Below are positions 43,922-50,829 of a stretch of DNA of 50,829 bases, piece after piece (position 1 is the first letter of the stretch; every line of letters starts with the position of its first letter). The position numbers were made by a program, and so were the translations under genes. Under the pieces are notes generated by a model. The model made no database searches. It worked only from the letters and a program-made list of their open reading frames with translations, and was not told the origin of the DNA. Source of the DNA: an uncultured Succinatimonas sp. GTDB lineage: Bacteria; Pseudomonadota; Gammaproteobacteria; Enterobacterales; Succinivibrionaceae. Location: NCBI GenBank assembly GCA_900317105.1, contig ONFP01000009.1, positions 1-50,829 on the forward strand. The letters run 5' to 3'.

Positions 43922-44644
43922 ATGAAAAAGTTACTGTTTTGCATGGCTGTACCTGTTTTTCTCCTAGGTTCATCTTCCGCACTGGCAGATACCTGTACCG
44001 AGAGTGGTGTTATTGAGGTTGTAGGACATGCCAAAGTTGATGTAATGCCTGATATTGCCGTTTTAAGCTACAGCGCCAGGGACGAGAATAAGGATTCTGT
44101 AAAGGCCAGAAACAGTGTTGAAAAGAAAATTACTTCACTATACGATAAGGCCCTGAGTCTGGGGGTTAAAAAGGAACAGATAATTTCGGGTAGTATTACC
44201 CTCTATCCTAAGTATCACTATACAGATAAATCTAAGCGAGTATTTGATGGTTATTTCTGCTCAAGAGATATTGTCTTTAAGATTGATGATTTCTCTCTGA
44301 TAGAAAAAATAACCACTGCCGCTGTTGATTCCGGAATAGGCGATATCAATGGATTCGGCTATGAAATTAAGGATACAACAGCTATAAAGAAGGATGCAGA
44401 TACCAAGGCAATCGCGGATGCAAGAGACCAGGCTCAGCGTCTTGCAGATGGTTTTGGTGTAAAGATAAAAAAAGCCTGCTCCTTAAAGTTTGAAGATAAC
44501 AATTCCAACGGATTCTATCCTAAAAACAGAGCAGCTGTTTCACTGATGGCTGTTAAAGCAGAAGCTGCACCGGTAGCTACTGAGTACATGCCAGAGAAAC
44601 AGTCTGTAGAATCAAATGTATATGCAACATTCTCAATTGAATAG
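43922..44644 (+). CDS. SIMPL-domain (DUF541) periplasmic protein, YggE-like
   Basis: The 240-residue protein has a Sec signal peptide (about 1-22, ending in SSALA) and the SIMPL/DUF541 domain: VVGHAKVDVMPDIAVLSYS at the start, a helical segment, then the ADARDQAQRLADGFGVKIKK block. E. coli YggE has been linked to oxidative stress, and other members form large cage-like oligomers; the role here is unknown. A conserved Cys pair (Cys25 and Cys108) may form a disulfide. The start has aagga upstream. Its 3' end overlaps the rlhA start by 29 nt. Confidence 0.88.
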   Translation: MKKLLFCMAVPVFLLGSSSALADTCTESGVIEVVGHAKVDVMPDIAVLSYSARDENKDSVKARNSVEKKITSLYDKALSLGVKKEQIISGSITLYPKYHYTDKSKRVFDGYFCSRDIVFKIDDFSLIEKITTAAVDSGIGDINGFGYEIKDTTAIKKDADTKAIADARDQAQRLADGFGVKIKKACSLKFEDNNSNGFYPKNRAAVSLMAVKAEAAPVATEYMPEKQSVESNVYATFSIE

Positions 44645-46550
44645 AACAAAACTGGAGCTTTTAGCTCCTGCTAAAGATTTTACATCTGCAAAAAATGCTA
44701 TTTTATGCGGCGCCGATGCTGTATTCATTGGCGGTCCGGCTTTCGGTGCCAGAGCTGATGCCACCAATAAGATTGATGATATTAAAAAGGTGTGCATGCT
44801 TGCACACCGTTTCGGGGTAAAGGTTCATGTTACCCTAAATACCCTTTTATACGATGAGGAACTTAAGAGGGCACAGGAGATCATATATGAACTTGCTGAT
44901 GCAGGAATTGATGTTCTTATTGTTCAGGATTTAAGTATATTTTCCTTTGATATCCCCAAGGGTATTGAGATTCATGCTTCAACCCAGTGCTGCATAGATA
45001 CGGTTGAAAAACTTAAATTCTATGAGTCTCTTGGGGTATCTCAGGTGGTTCTGCCCCGTGAGTTCACGTTTGACAAGATTAAAGAATTTCATGAAGCCTG
45101 TCCTAAGGTTAGATTGGAGGCTTTTATTCTTGGAGCTCTGTGTGTGGGCGTATCTGGAATCTGTCATATCTCTGATTATCTCAAAGGTCGTTCCGCCAAT
45201 AGGGGAAGCTGTGCGCAGATCTGTCGACTTCCAATGCAGCTGTTCCACAATGGCAAAGAAATTGCCGTTGGACATCTTATGTCCTTAAAGGATAACAATC
45301 TTAGCGGGCATATTGATGAGCTTGTAGCTGCCGGTGTTACCTCCTTTAAGATCGAAGGTCGTTTAAAAGATAAGAATTATGTGGGTAATACCACAGCCTA
45401 CGTCAACTCGAAGCTTGATTCTTTCATCTCAAAGCATGTAGATTTTGAAAGAGCATCCTACGGTAAGTCTTCTATAAGTTTTAATGCTGATATTAACAAG
45501 ACCTTTAATCGAGGTTTTACTGACGGACTTTTTACTGACAATAAAAAGTCACTGCCGTTTGCTCTGACTCCAAAATTTCTAGGTCCTAAGATTGGCACAG
45601 TTGTCTCTGTAAAGAGGAAAGGAAAGGAGACTGAGATTACTCTGAGTACTTCAGCTAAAAAGAGTCTTAATAAGGGAGATGGTCTAACCTATATAAAAGA
45701 GCCAGCCTCCGTAAGAACTGATTCTTTAAATATCTCAGAGCGAGTTCCTTCAGTTGAAGGTTTTAGAATTAATTCTGTTGCAGAACAGAACTCAAAAACT
45801 GCTGTTATTAATGTTTTTGGTTCAGTTATGCTGAAATCTGGAACGATACTGTATAAGAATTATGATGCAGATTTCGAAAAATCACTTGATGCAAAAAACT
45901 CTGCAGTACGAACAGTTTCTTATGATCTTGATTGCAGTGTCAAACATAAAGAGGAAAGTCTTTATACACTAAGTCTTACTGCAAAAGATGAAAGCGGACA
46001 TATTGCTTCGGACTCTCTTGATTTTGAGTTTAATTCTGAACTAGGAGTAATAGGCAGGGATAAACTTATAAGTACCTTATCTAAGAGACTTGATGAGTAC
46101 TCTGTTCTGAATTCTCTGAGTATTACTGGCGATACGGATAGGCTTTCAGTCAGATTGTCTTCAATAAATGAATTAAGACGAAAAGTTCTTTCAATGTGTC
46201 TTGATCATGGAGGCGTTAACTCTGAGAGTCAGTTTATTCCCTTTAAATTTGAGAAAGAATCTTTTTTGCCTAAATATCCTAACGGAAAGGTTGATTCAAG
46301 ACTGGTTTTAAACTCGGTTGCAAAAAGATTTTATGAGGTGTGCGGTACCAAGGTTGGTCTAGAGGACAGCTCAGCAGACAATCTTGAGAAGAATTCGGTT
46401 ATGGTCTGCAAATTCTGTCTTATCAACGAATATGGAACCTGCTCAAAACTAGGCGGAAAGGTCAGCGGTTATACCTTAGGCGTCAGCGGAAAGACTTTTA
46501 AGATAAAAGTAGACTGTAAAAACTGCTTCATGCATATTGTAAAAGAATAA
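44616..46550 (+). CDS. rlhA: 23S rRNA 5-hydroxycytidine C2501 synthase RlhA (U32 family)
   Basis: U32-family proteins of the YdcP/RlhA type are needed for hydroxylation of C2501 in 23S rRNA. The 644 residues (E. coli about 650) match RlhA in LELLAPAKD, GADAVFIGGPAFGAR, EIHASTQC, LGALCVGVSGICHIS, GRSANRGSCAQICRLP and FKIEGRLKD, with cysteines there that likely bind an iron-sulfur cluster. The C-terminal half carries the DUF3656-like region that separates RlhA from the shorter tRNA enzyme TrhP. The start is uncertain: ATG at 44616 or 44622, or TTG at 44637 (nearer the family start), all overlapping the previous gene, so coupling is likely. Confidence 0.92.
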   Translation: MYMQHSQLNRTKLELLAPAKDFTSAKNAILCGADAVFIGGPAFGARADATNKIDDIKKVCMLAHRFGVKVHVTLNTLLYDEELKRAQEIIYELADAGIDVLIVQDLSIFSFDIPKGIEIHASTQCCIDTVEKLKFYESLGVSQVVLPREFTFDKIKEFHEACPKVRLEAFILGALCVGVSGICHISDYLKGRSANRGSCAQICRLPMQLFHNGKEIAVGHLMSLKDNNLSGHIDELVAAGVTSFKIEGRLKDKNYVGNTTAYVNSKLDSFISKHVDFERASYGKSSISFNADINKTFNRGFTDGLFTDNKKSLPFALTPKFLGPKIGTVVSVKRKGKETEITLSTSAKKSLNKGDGLTYIKEPASVRTDSLNISERVPSVEGFRINSVAEQNSKTAVINVFGSVMLKSGTILYKNYDADFEKSLDAKNSAVRTVSYDLDCSVKHKEESLYTLSLTAKDESGHIASDSLDFEFNSELGVIGRDKLISTLSKRLDEYSVLNSLSITGDTDRLSVRLSSINELRRKVLSMCLDHGGVNSESQFIPFKFEKESFLPKYPNGKVDSRLVLNSVAKRFYEVCGTKVGLEDSSADNLEKNSVMVCKFCLINEYGTCSKLGGKVSGYTLGVSGKTFKIKVDCKNCFMHIVKE

Positions 46551-46569
46551 AACAAAACTACATATTCAA

Positions 46570-48783
46570 ATGTCATTTTCAGAAGATAGCTACATCGATA
46601 ACAGTATAGATTCCGAGGATTATATTCACCCTTCCATGAAGGATGTTGAGTGCTTTATTGGTCCAGAGGGCTCATTTAAGTCAGCGGTTAAAGGTTTTCG
46701 TGTCAGAACAGGTCAGATAAAAATGGCCAAAAACTGGCAGCAGACTCTAAGAAAAAGTGAACTTGTGGTCTGTGAAGCTGGAACCGGTACAGGAAAGACC
46801 TTCGCATATCTTATTCCTGCTCTGTTATCAGGCAAGACAGTGGTTATCTCTACAGCCTCAAAAGCTCTTCAGGATCAGCTGGTAGAAAAAGATCTGCCTG
46901 CAGTGTTTTCACTTTTAAAGCTTACTCCTTCATTTATGGCTTTAAAGGGATTTTCAAACTACCTCTGTCTTAAGAAATATCATGAGGAATGTTCAAAATA
47001 TCTGAATAAGACTGCTTTAAAGTTTGATGAGTCAAATCTTGAGAAAAACTCGGAAATAGATGAGGGAATGCTGGATGATTCAAGTCTATCAGAGGAAAAA
47101 CTCAACGAAAATGCTATATCTGAAGAGGTGTTAGCTAAACTTGAGATTCTGATTCAGAATGCAAATTATCAGATAGAGAAAGATCTTCCAAACATTGATT
47201 TTGTTGAGGTTAACTCAAAATTTCCTGCATCTGTTACCAGAAGGGTAACCTGTGCTCCTGAATGGTGTTCAAAAAAACGCTGTCCATATGCCGATGAGTG
47301 TTTTCCTTATCTTGCAAGAGAGAAGGCGATAAAAACAAAGGTTGTTGTAATCAATCATTCTCTGTTTTTTGCAGATATGTTTATTGATGATCCTTTTTCT
47401 CCTTTATCTCCTGCAATTCTGCTACCTAAATACCGCACAATCATCTTTGATGAGGCTCATGAGCTTCCTGCCATCGGTAGAGAACATATGTCTGAGACCG
47501 TAGGTTCTACTGATATGGATAAACTTAGAGAGGATCTGAGGTACCTTAGCAAGAATCAGAATATTCCTCTTAAGCCTTTTGAAGAGCGTTTTATGAAACT
47601 GCGAAAGGTTTATGCCGATGTGTTCTCATATCTTTCAACAGTGGAGGCTGGTGGCAGCAATAAGCGTAATTTTCTTTTCTATAAATATGAAGATTATGAT
47701 GAAAACAACCGCGATCCTTTTATTGAGTATCAGAAGGTAAATCAGGAATTTCGTGGTCTGATGCTTAATATGTACAGGGAACTTTGGGAGTATAAGGAAT
47801 TCATTCGGGATAATGCTGATTTTGACGAGGAATTCTTTAACAAGGTTCTTGAGTTTATCAAAGCCAAGATTGATATCATTATCAGTCTGATGAAACTTGA
47901 TGACAGAAATGATCCTAAGAATATCTACTATGGAAAGTACGTAGGAACTGTAGATGTTCAGCGCAAAACCTTTAAGATGAGTCTTACTCCTCTTGAGATC
48001 TCTGATTTCTTTGGCAGATATCTCGAGAACTGCTACAGTAGCAGTATAGGTGTACTTATGACTTCTGCAACTCTTGCCGTGAACCACAAGTTCGACAAGT
48101 TTCTGATTGATATAGGTGCTCCGTCTGATACTCATACTCTTGAAGTTGAAAGTTCGTTTGACTACAAAAAGCAGGCTGCAGTGTATCTTGATGGTAATTT
48201 CCCTGCTCATAACGATGTGGACAGAATAGATAAGATTGTTGATACGTTAGAGCCTGTTATAAATCAGGTGAAGGGAGGTATTTTCTTCCTTACCACTTCA
48301 CGTGATGCTCTAGTTAAAGCTTCTTCTGCCTTAAGACGGAAGTTTGCCAGAAAAAGAAAGATTTATTCTCAGAATGAGAAACTGTCAAATTCTGACATGC
48401 TGCAGAAATTCAAAAATGATGGCCATGCAATTTTAGTTGGTACCTCATCTTTCTGGGCGGGAGTTGATGTTCCAGGGCAGGCTTTATCATTAGTAATAAT
48501 TGATAAGCTTCCATTTGAGAATGTATCTGATCCAATATTTAAGGCTCGCTGTGACTATTACGATGCTAAAGCCGTAATTGATTTTAGACAGGGAGTAGGA
48601 AGACTTATCAGACATGAAAAGGATGTTGGAGGTCTTATTATCTGTGATCCAAGAATTGTCAATAAGAGCTATGGTTCTCAGTTTGTTAAGTCTTTGCCGG
48701 ATATGGCAATTTACAATAACCTAGAGGAATTTGAATCTTTTTTAAAATCTTTGAACGAAAGTGATAAAATTCAAGGCCAATAA
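46570..48783 (+). CDS. yoaA: DinG/XPD-family iron-sulfur DNA helicase YoaA
   Basis: YoaA is a superfamily-2 5'-3' DNA helicase that in E. coli works with HolC in replication-fork repair. Visible are the Walker A EAGTGTGKTF (69-78), the iron-sulfur ligands Cys133, Cys233, Cys238 and Cys244 with the x4 and x5 spacing of DinG, DEAH in the FDEAHE block, and the C-terminal helicase motifs FWAGVDVPGQ and DFRQGVGRLIR. The 737 residues exceed the about 636 of E. coli YoaA, partly through a longer acidic N-terminus and an acidic insert (about 150-205) inside the cluster domain. The gene precedes tsaB, as in E. coli. Confidence 0.94.
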   Translation: MSFSEDSYIDNSIDSEDYIHPSMKDVECFIGPEGSFKSAVKGFRVRTGQIKMAKNWQQTLRKSELVVCEAGTGTGKTFAYLIPALLSGKTVVISTASKALQDQLVEKDLPAVFSLLKLTPSFMALKGFSNYLCLKKYHEECSKYLNKTALKFDESNLEKNSEIDEGMLDDSSLSEEKLNENAISEEVLAKLEILIQNANYQIEKDLPNIDFVEVNSKFPASVTRRVTCAPEWCSKKRCPYADECFPYLAREKAIKTKVVVINHSLFFADMFIDDPFSPLSPAILLPKYRTIIFDEAHELPAIGREHMSETVGSTDMDKLREDLRYLSKNQNIPLKPFEERFMKLRKVYADVFSYLSTVEAGGSNKRNFLFYKYEDYDENNRDPFIEYQKVNQEFRGLMLNMYRELWEYKEFIRDNADFDEEFFNKVLEFIKAKIDIIISLMKLDDRNDPKNIYYGKYVGTVDVQRKTFKMSLTPLEISDFFGRYLENCYSSSIGVLMTSATLAVNHKFDKFLIDIGAPSDTHTLEVESSFDYKKQAAVYLDGNFPAHNDVDRIDKIVDTLEPVINQVKGGIFFLTTSRDALVKASSALRRKFARKRKIYSQNEKLSNSDMLQKFKNDGHAILVGTSSFWAGVDVPGQALSLVIIDKLPFENVSDPIFKARCDYYDAKAVIDFRQGVGRLIRHEKDVGGLIICDPRIVNKSYGSQFVKSLPDMAIYNNLEEFESFLKSLNESDKIQGQ

Positions 48784-48808
48784 TTAACGGAACTCTCAGT
48801 CTGTTGCT

Positions 48809-49447
48809 TTGTTAAATGAAGACTCTATTACTTTCAAATCAGAGGTCGCACCTCAGAAGCATGCTGAGATTGTTCTTGAAATGCTGGATACCATTCTCAA
48901 GGAAAGTTCTATAAGCAAGGACGATCTTGACGGACTTGTATTAGGTATCGGACCAGGTTCTTTTACAGGTGTACGTATTGCCGCATCAACAGTTCAGGGC
49001 TTAGCTCTGGGATTAAATCTTAAGGTTGCCAAAATTACGTCACTTGAGGCATTAGCAATAGAGGCTGTATCAAAAGCTTCTGCCTCATATGTAGTATCTT
49101 CAATCGATGCACGAATGGGGGAGGTTTATATTGCCGTATATAAGGTTGAGGGCAGTGCTCTGACATTATTGTCAGAGGAAAAAGTTTTAAAGCCTGATGA
49201 TGCTGTTGCTCATTTAAACCAGTTTGTTGGAGATAGCGAGAATGTCGTTTGTGCAGGATCTGGTGTTGATCTACTGAAAAAAGCCGGAATGAAAGACTAT
49301 CCTAAACAGGCAGACTTCCCTCAGGCTCAGTATCTTTTAAATAAAGGCGCAGAACTTTTAAGTTTGGGCAAGGGCGTTGATCCTGAAGAAGCACTTCCTT
49401 TATATGTTAGAAATGAGGTTACCTGGAAGAAAGTTTCTGAGCAGTAG
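48809..49447 (+). CDS. tsaB: tRNA threonylcarbamoyladenosine synthesis protein TsaB, 5' end appears missing
   Basis: TsaB partners TsaD in making t6A37 in tRNA. The protein matches from SVALLNEDS onward: VLGIGPGSFTGVRIA, the SIDARMGEVY block and LYVRNEVTWKK at the end. The family normally opens with a strand M-x-I-L-A-I-D-T about 14 residues earlier. Here the frame is closed by TAA at 48785-48787 and none of the three forward frames upstream encodes that strand. The first usable start is TTG 48809, giving 212 residues against 231 in E. coli. This is either a truncated gene, a deletion at the yoaA-tsaB border, or a sequencing or assembly error. The gene follows yoaA, as in E. coli. Confidence 0.9.
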   Translation: MLNEDSITFKSEVAPQKHAEIVLEMLDTILKESSISKDDLDGLVLGIGPGSFTGVRIAASTVQGLALGLNLKVAKITSLEALAIEAVSKASASYVVSSIDARMGEVYIAVYKVEGSALTLLSEEKVLKPDDAVAHLNQFVGDSENVVCAGSGVDLLKKAGMKDYPKQADFPQAQYLLNKGAELLSLGKGVDPEEALPLYVRNEVTWKKVSEQ

Positions 49448-49576
49448 AAAATTTTTTCTAACCCATTGTAAAAAGGAATAATTACTAATTAGCGATTATT
49501 CTGATCCTGACCTACAATTAATATAGTTGAATATTTTTGTTCATCCGAGTTTGCTCGTGTTTAATTTGAGGTAGAA

Positions 49577-49888
49577 ATGGCTATATCTAATGTTGTTGAC
49601 TCATCAAAATTTCAGATAATACAGAGTCACACCAATCGTCAGAGACTTGACGAGCAGATTAACCGTAACGATGAAGAGAATCTTTCTTCTGTCAAAGTTG
49701 AACAGACTGTATCTGTAACTCCAAAGGTTCAGGGCAAGGAGTACGAGGATACTTATGCTGGTGCAAGAGAAGAGTTGGGATATACTCAAAAGGTGTCTTA
49801 CAGTAAGGCAAGTGCCTACAGCAATATTCAGAATCAGGATAGACGTGAGGCCATCTCTCAGCAGTTAGGGGTGTCTGTCTACGCTTAA
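49577..49888 (+). CDS. Small soluble protein of unknown function next to flagellin
   Basis: This 103-residue protein is not recognised. It has a Shine-Dalgarno (gagg) 7 nt before the ATG and a terminator after the stop. The sequence is polar with many Gln, Asn, Ser and charged residues, without Cys, signal peptide or membrane segment; helices are likely at about 15-40 and 65-95. It is convergent with flagellin. A flagellar link is suggested by position only. Confidence 0.65.
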   Translation: MAISNVVDSSKFQIIQSHTNRQRLDEQINRNDEENLSSVKVEQTVSVTPKVQGKEYEDTYAGAREELGYTQKVSYSKASAYSNIQNQDRREAISQQLGVSVYA

Positions 49889-49917
49889 TGATAATATCTT
49901 TTAACAAACAGCAAAAC

Positions 49918-49945
49918 TAGCATCCCTGTGGTGCTATTTTTTTTG
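49918..49945 (+). terminator. Terminator of the 103-residue gene
   Basis: TAGCA(T)CC/GGTGCTA (49918-49936) forms a stem with one bulge, followed by eight T's. Confidence 0.78.
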
Positions 49946-49952
49946 TCTTTTG

Positions 49953-49997
49953 CTCCCTTTTATACCGCAGATGGCGATCTGCGGTACTGAAAGGGAG
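49953..49997. repeat. Long hairpin between the 103-residue gene and flagellin
   Basis: CTCCCTTT plus TACCGCAGAT (49953-49972) pair with ATCTGCGGTA plus AAAGGGAG (49977-49997), an 18-bp stem with a small internal mismatch and a 4-nt loop. There is no U-tract on either strand, so it may protect the 3' end of flagellin mRNA or act as a factor-dependent terminator. Confidence 0.6.
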
Positions 49998-50021
49998 AGA
50001 TATCTAACAATAGCTCAGGTA

Positions 50022-50829
50022 TTAACTGCCTAAGAGGCTCAGAGCAATCTGAGGTCTCTGGTTAGCCTGAGTTAGAACAGAGGTTGCAGCCTGCTGAGTA
50101 ATGGTCTGAGCAGACAGGTTGGCAGCTTCTTCAGCATAGTCAGCATCACGGATACGTGATCTTGCATCAGAAACGTTCTCATGAGTAACTTCCTGGTTAC
50201 GGATGGTAGATTCCATACGGTTCTGCAGAGCACCCAGAGCAGCACGGTGAGTGTCTACAACATTGATAATTTTATCAATATTAGCAATTGTCAGTTCAGC
50301 TGTATCCTGAGTTAAAACAGAGAACATATAAAAACCATTAGATGAGGAAATGCCGGTAGTGGTTGTAGATAAAGAACCATTTGTTTCAATTTTACTATCA
50401 AGAACGGTGGTATCTCCACAGATTCCTGAAAGCGTGAAACCGGCTGTTAATGACAGAGATATGGTGTCGTTCTCATAAGCGCCGACATGGAAAACGACTC
50501 TACCGGCAGTGCCTAAAAGACCTTTAGGTCCGGCAAGACACTGCTGACCACCGAAGGTTGTCTTACATGCAATACGTGTAATTTCCTCGGATAAAGCAGT
50601 AACTTCCTGCTGAATAGATTTTCTGTCAATATCAGTATTAGTACCGTTTGCAGCCTGAATGGCCAGTGTACGAATACGCTGAAGCATGTTTGTAGTTTCG
50701 TCCAGCGCACCTTCCATAGTCTGACATAGAGCAATACCGTCATTGGCGTTACGGTTACCTTGCTTCAGACCATTAATCTGAGAGGTGAGTCGGTCGGAAA
50801 TCTGCAGACCTGCAGCATCGTCACGAGCA
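50022..50829 (-). CDS. Flagellin, N-terminus outside window
   Basis: Flagellin is the filament subunit. The visible 268 residues start inside the conserved D0/D1 N-terminal region (ARDDAAGLQIS, LTSQINGLKQGNRNANDGI) and run to the C-terminal helix ending QIALSLLGS, with DYAEEAANLSAQTI typical of the D1/D0 return. The central domain is short (about 90 residues), so the whole protein would be about 300-310 residues. Four cysteines are present, in ALCQTMEGAL, IACKTTFGGQQC and LSGICGD. Flagellins rarely contain Cys; positions of the first two are normally Ala/Ser-type in relatives. The start lies beyond the window, so the promoter is not visible. Confidence 0.95.
   Translation of the reverse strand, partial: ARDDAAGLQISDRLTSQINGLKQGNRNANDGIALCQTMEGALDETTNMLQRIRTLAIQAANGTNTDIDRKSIQQEVTALSEEITRIACKTTFGGQQCLAGPKGLLGTAGRVVFHVGAYENDTISLSLTAGFTLSGICGDTTVLDSKIETNGSLSTTTTGISSSNGFYMFSVLTQDTAELTIANIDKIINVVDTHRAALGALQNRMESTIRNQEVTHENVSDARSRIRDADYAEEAANLSAQTITQQAATSVLTQANQRPQIALSLLGS

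Noticed and set aside
47635-48210. 191-codon open frame on the reverse strand inside yoaA
   Set aside because: It is antisense to conserved helicase codons and its translation has no family features.

Overview
The window looks like a chromosomal segment from a low-GC, motile gammaproteobacterium. The best guess is a host-associated anaerobe of the Succinivibrionaceae type. This is inference: the gene pairs usg-fimV and yoaA-tsaB, a hinT-lipoprotein pair, and close homologues of HrpA, YheS, XanP, NhaP2, IhfA and RlhA are gammaproteobacterial. A Mn-dependent pyrophosphatase, a Bacillus-type xanthine phosphoribosyltransferase, peptidase T, an AbgT transporter and a zinc-type macrodomain are common in fermentative anaerobes. 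No rRNA, tRNA, insertion sequence, prophage or CRISPR array was found. Coding density is high and most gaps hold recognisable terminators or promoters.

Layout. 1-2.0 kb: 3' part of a metal P-type ATPase and a small membrane-anchored protein. 2.3-7.1 kb: lon (reverse) behind a near-consensus heat-shock promoter, divergent from a zinc-binding macrodomain gene, then an unrecognised gene with a possible winged-helix N-terminus. 7.4-13.3 kb: K+/H+ antiporter nhaP2 and RNA helicase hrpA. 13.3-17.8 kb: a three-gene cassette of unknown function, made of a membrane protein and two paralogous membrane proteins with DnaJ-type zinc fingers but no J domain. 17.8-18.5 kb: an HPr-like phosphocarrier and ihfA (reverse). 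18.9-23.9 kb: usg and fimV, the latter with eleven 57-bp tandem repeats. 24.1-28.7 kb: eno, then an AbgT-family transporter coupled to pepT. 28.9-34.7 kb: two DUF945-like envelope proteins, a membrane metallophosphoesterase and a chemoreceptor. 34.8-42.7 kb (reverse): rimO-xpt-xanP, ppaC, yheS, and hinT with a lipoprotein. 42.9-49.9 kb (forward): a small unknown protein, a stand-alone DhaM EIIA domain, a SIMPL protein, rlhA, yoaA, tsaB and another small unknown protein. 50.0 kb to the end (reverse): a flagellin gene cut by the window edge.

Functional themes are protein quality control (lon), RNA and tRNA modification or remodelling (hrpA, rimO, rlhA, tsaB), purine salvage (xpt-xanP), peptide or aminoacyl-glutamate use (abgT-like with pepT), polar organisation and motility (fimV, chemoreceptor, flagellin), and PTS-type phosphotransfer proteins away from any sugar transporter. 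The best candidates for something undescribed are the zinc-finger cassette at 13.3-17.8 kb, the cysteine-bearing flagellin, the tsaB gene that seems to lack its canonical 5' end, and the metal ATPase with an altered membrane motif. All identifications come from reading the sequence and remembered family features; no database search was run.
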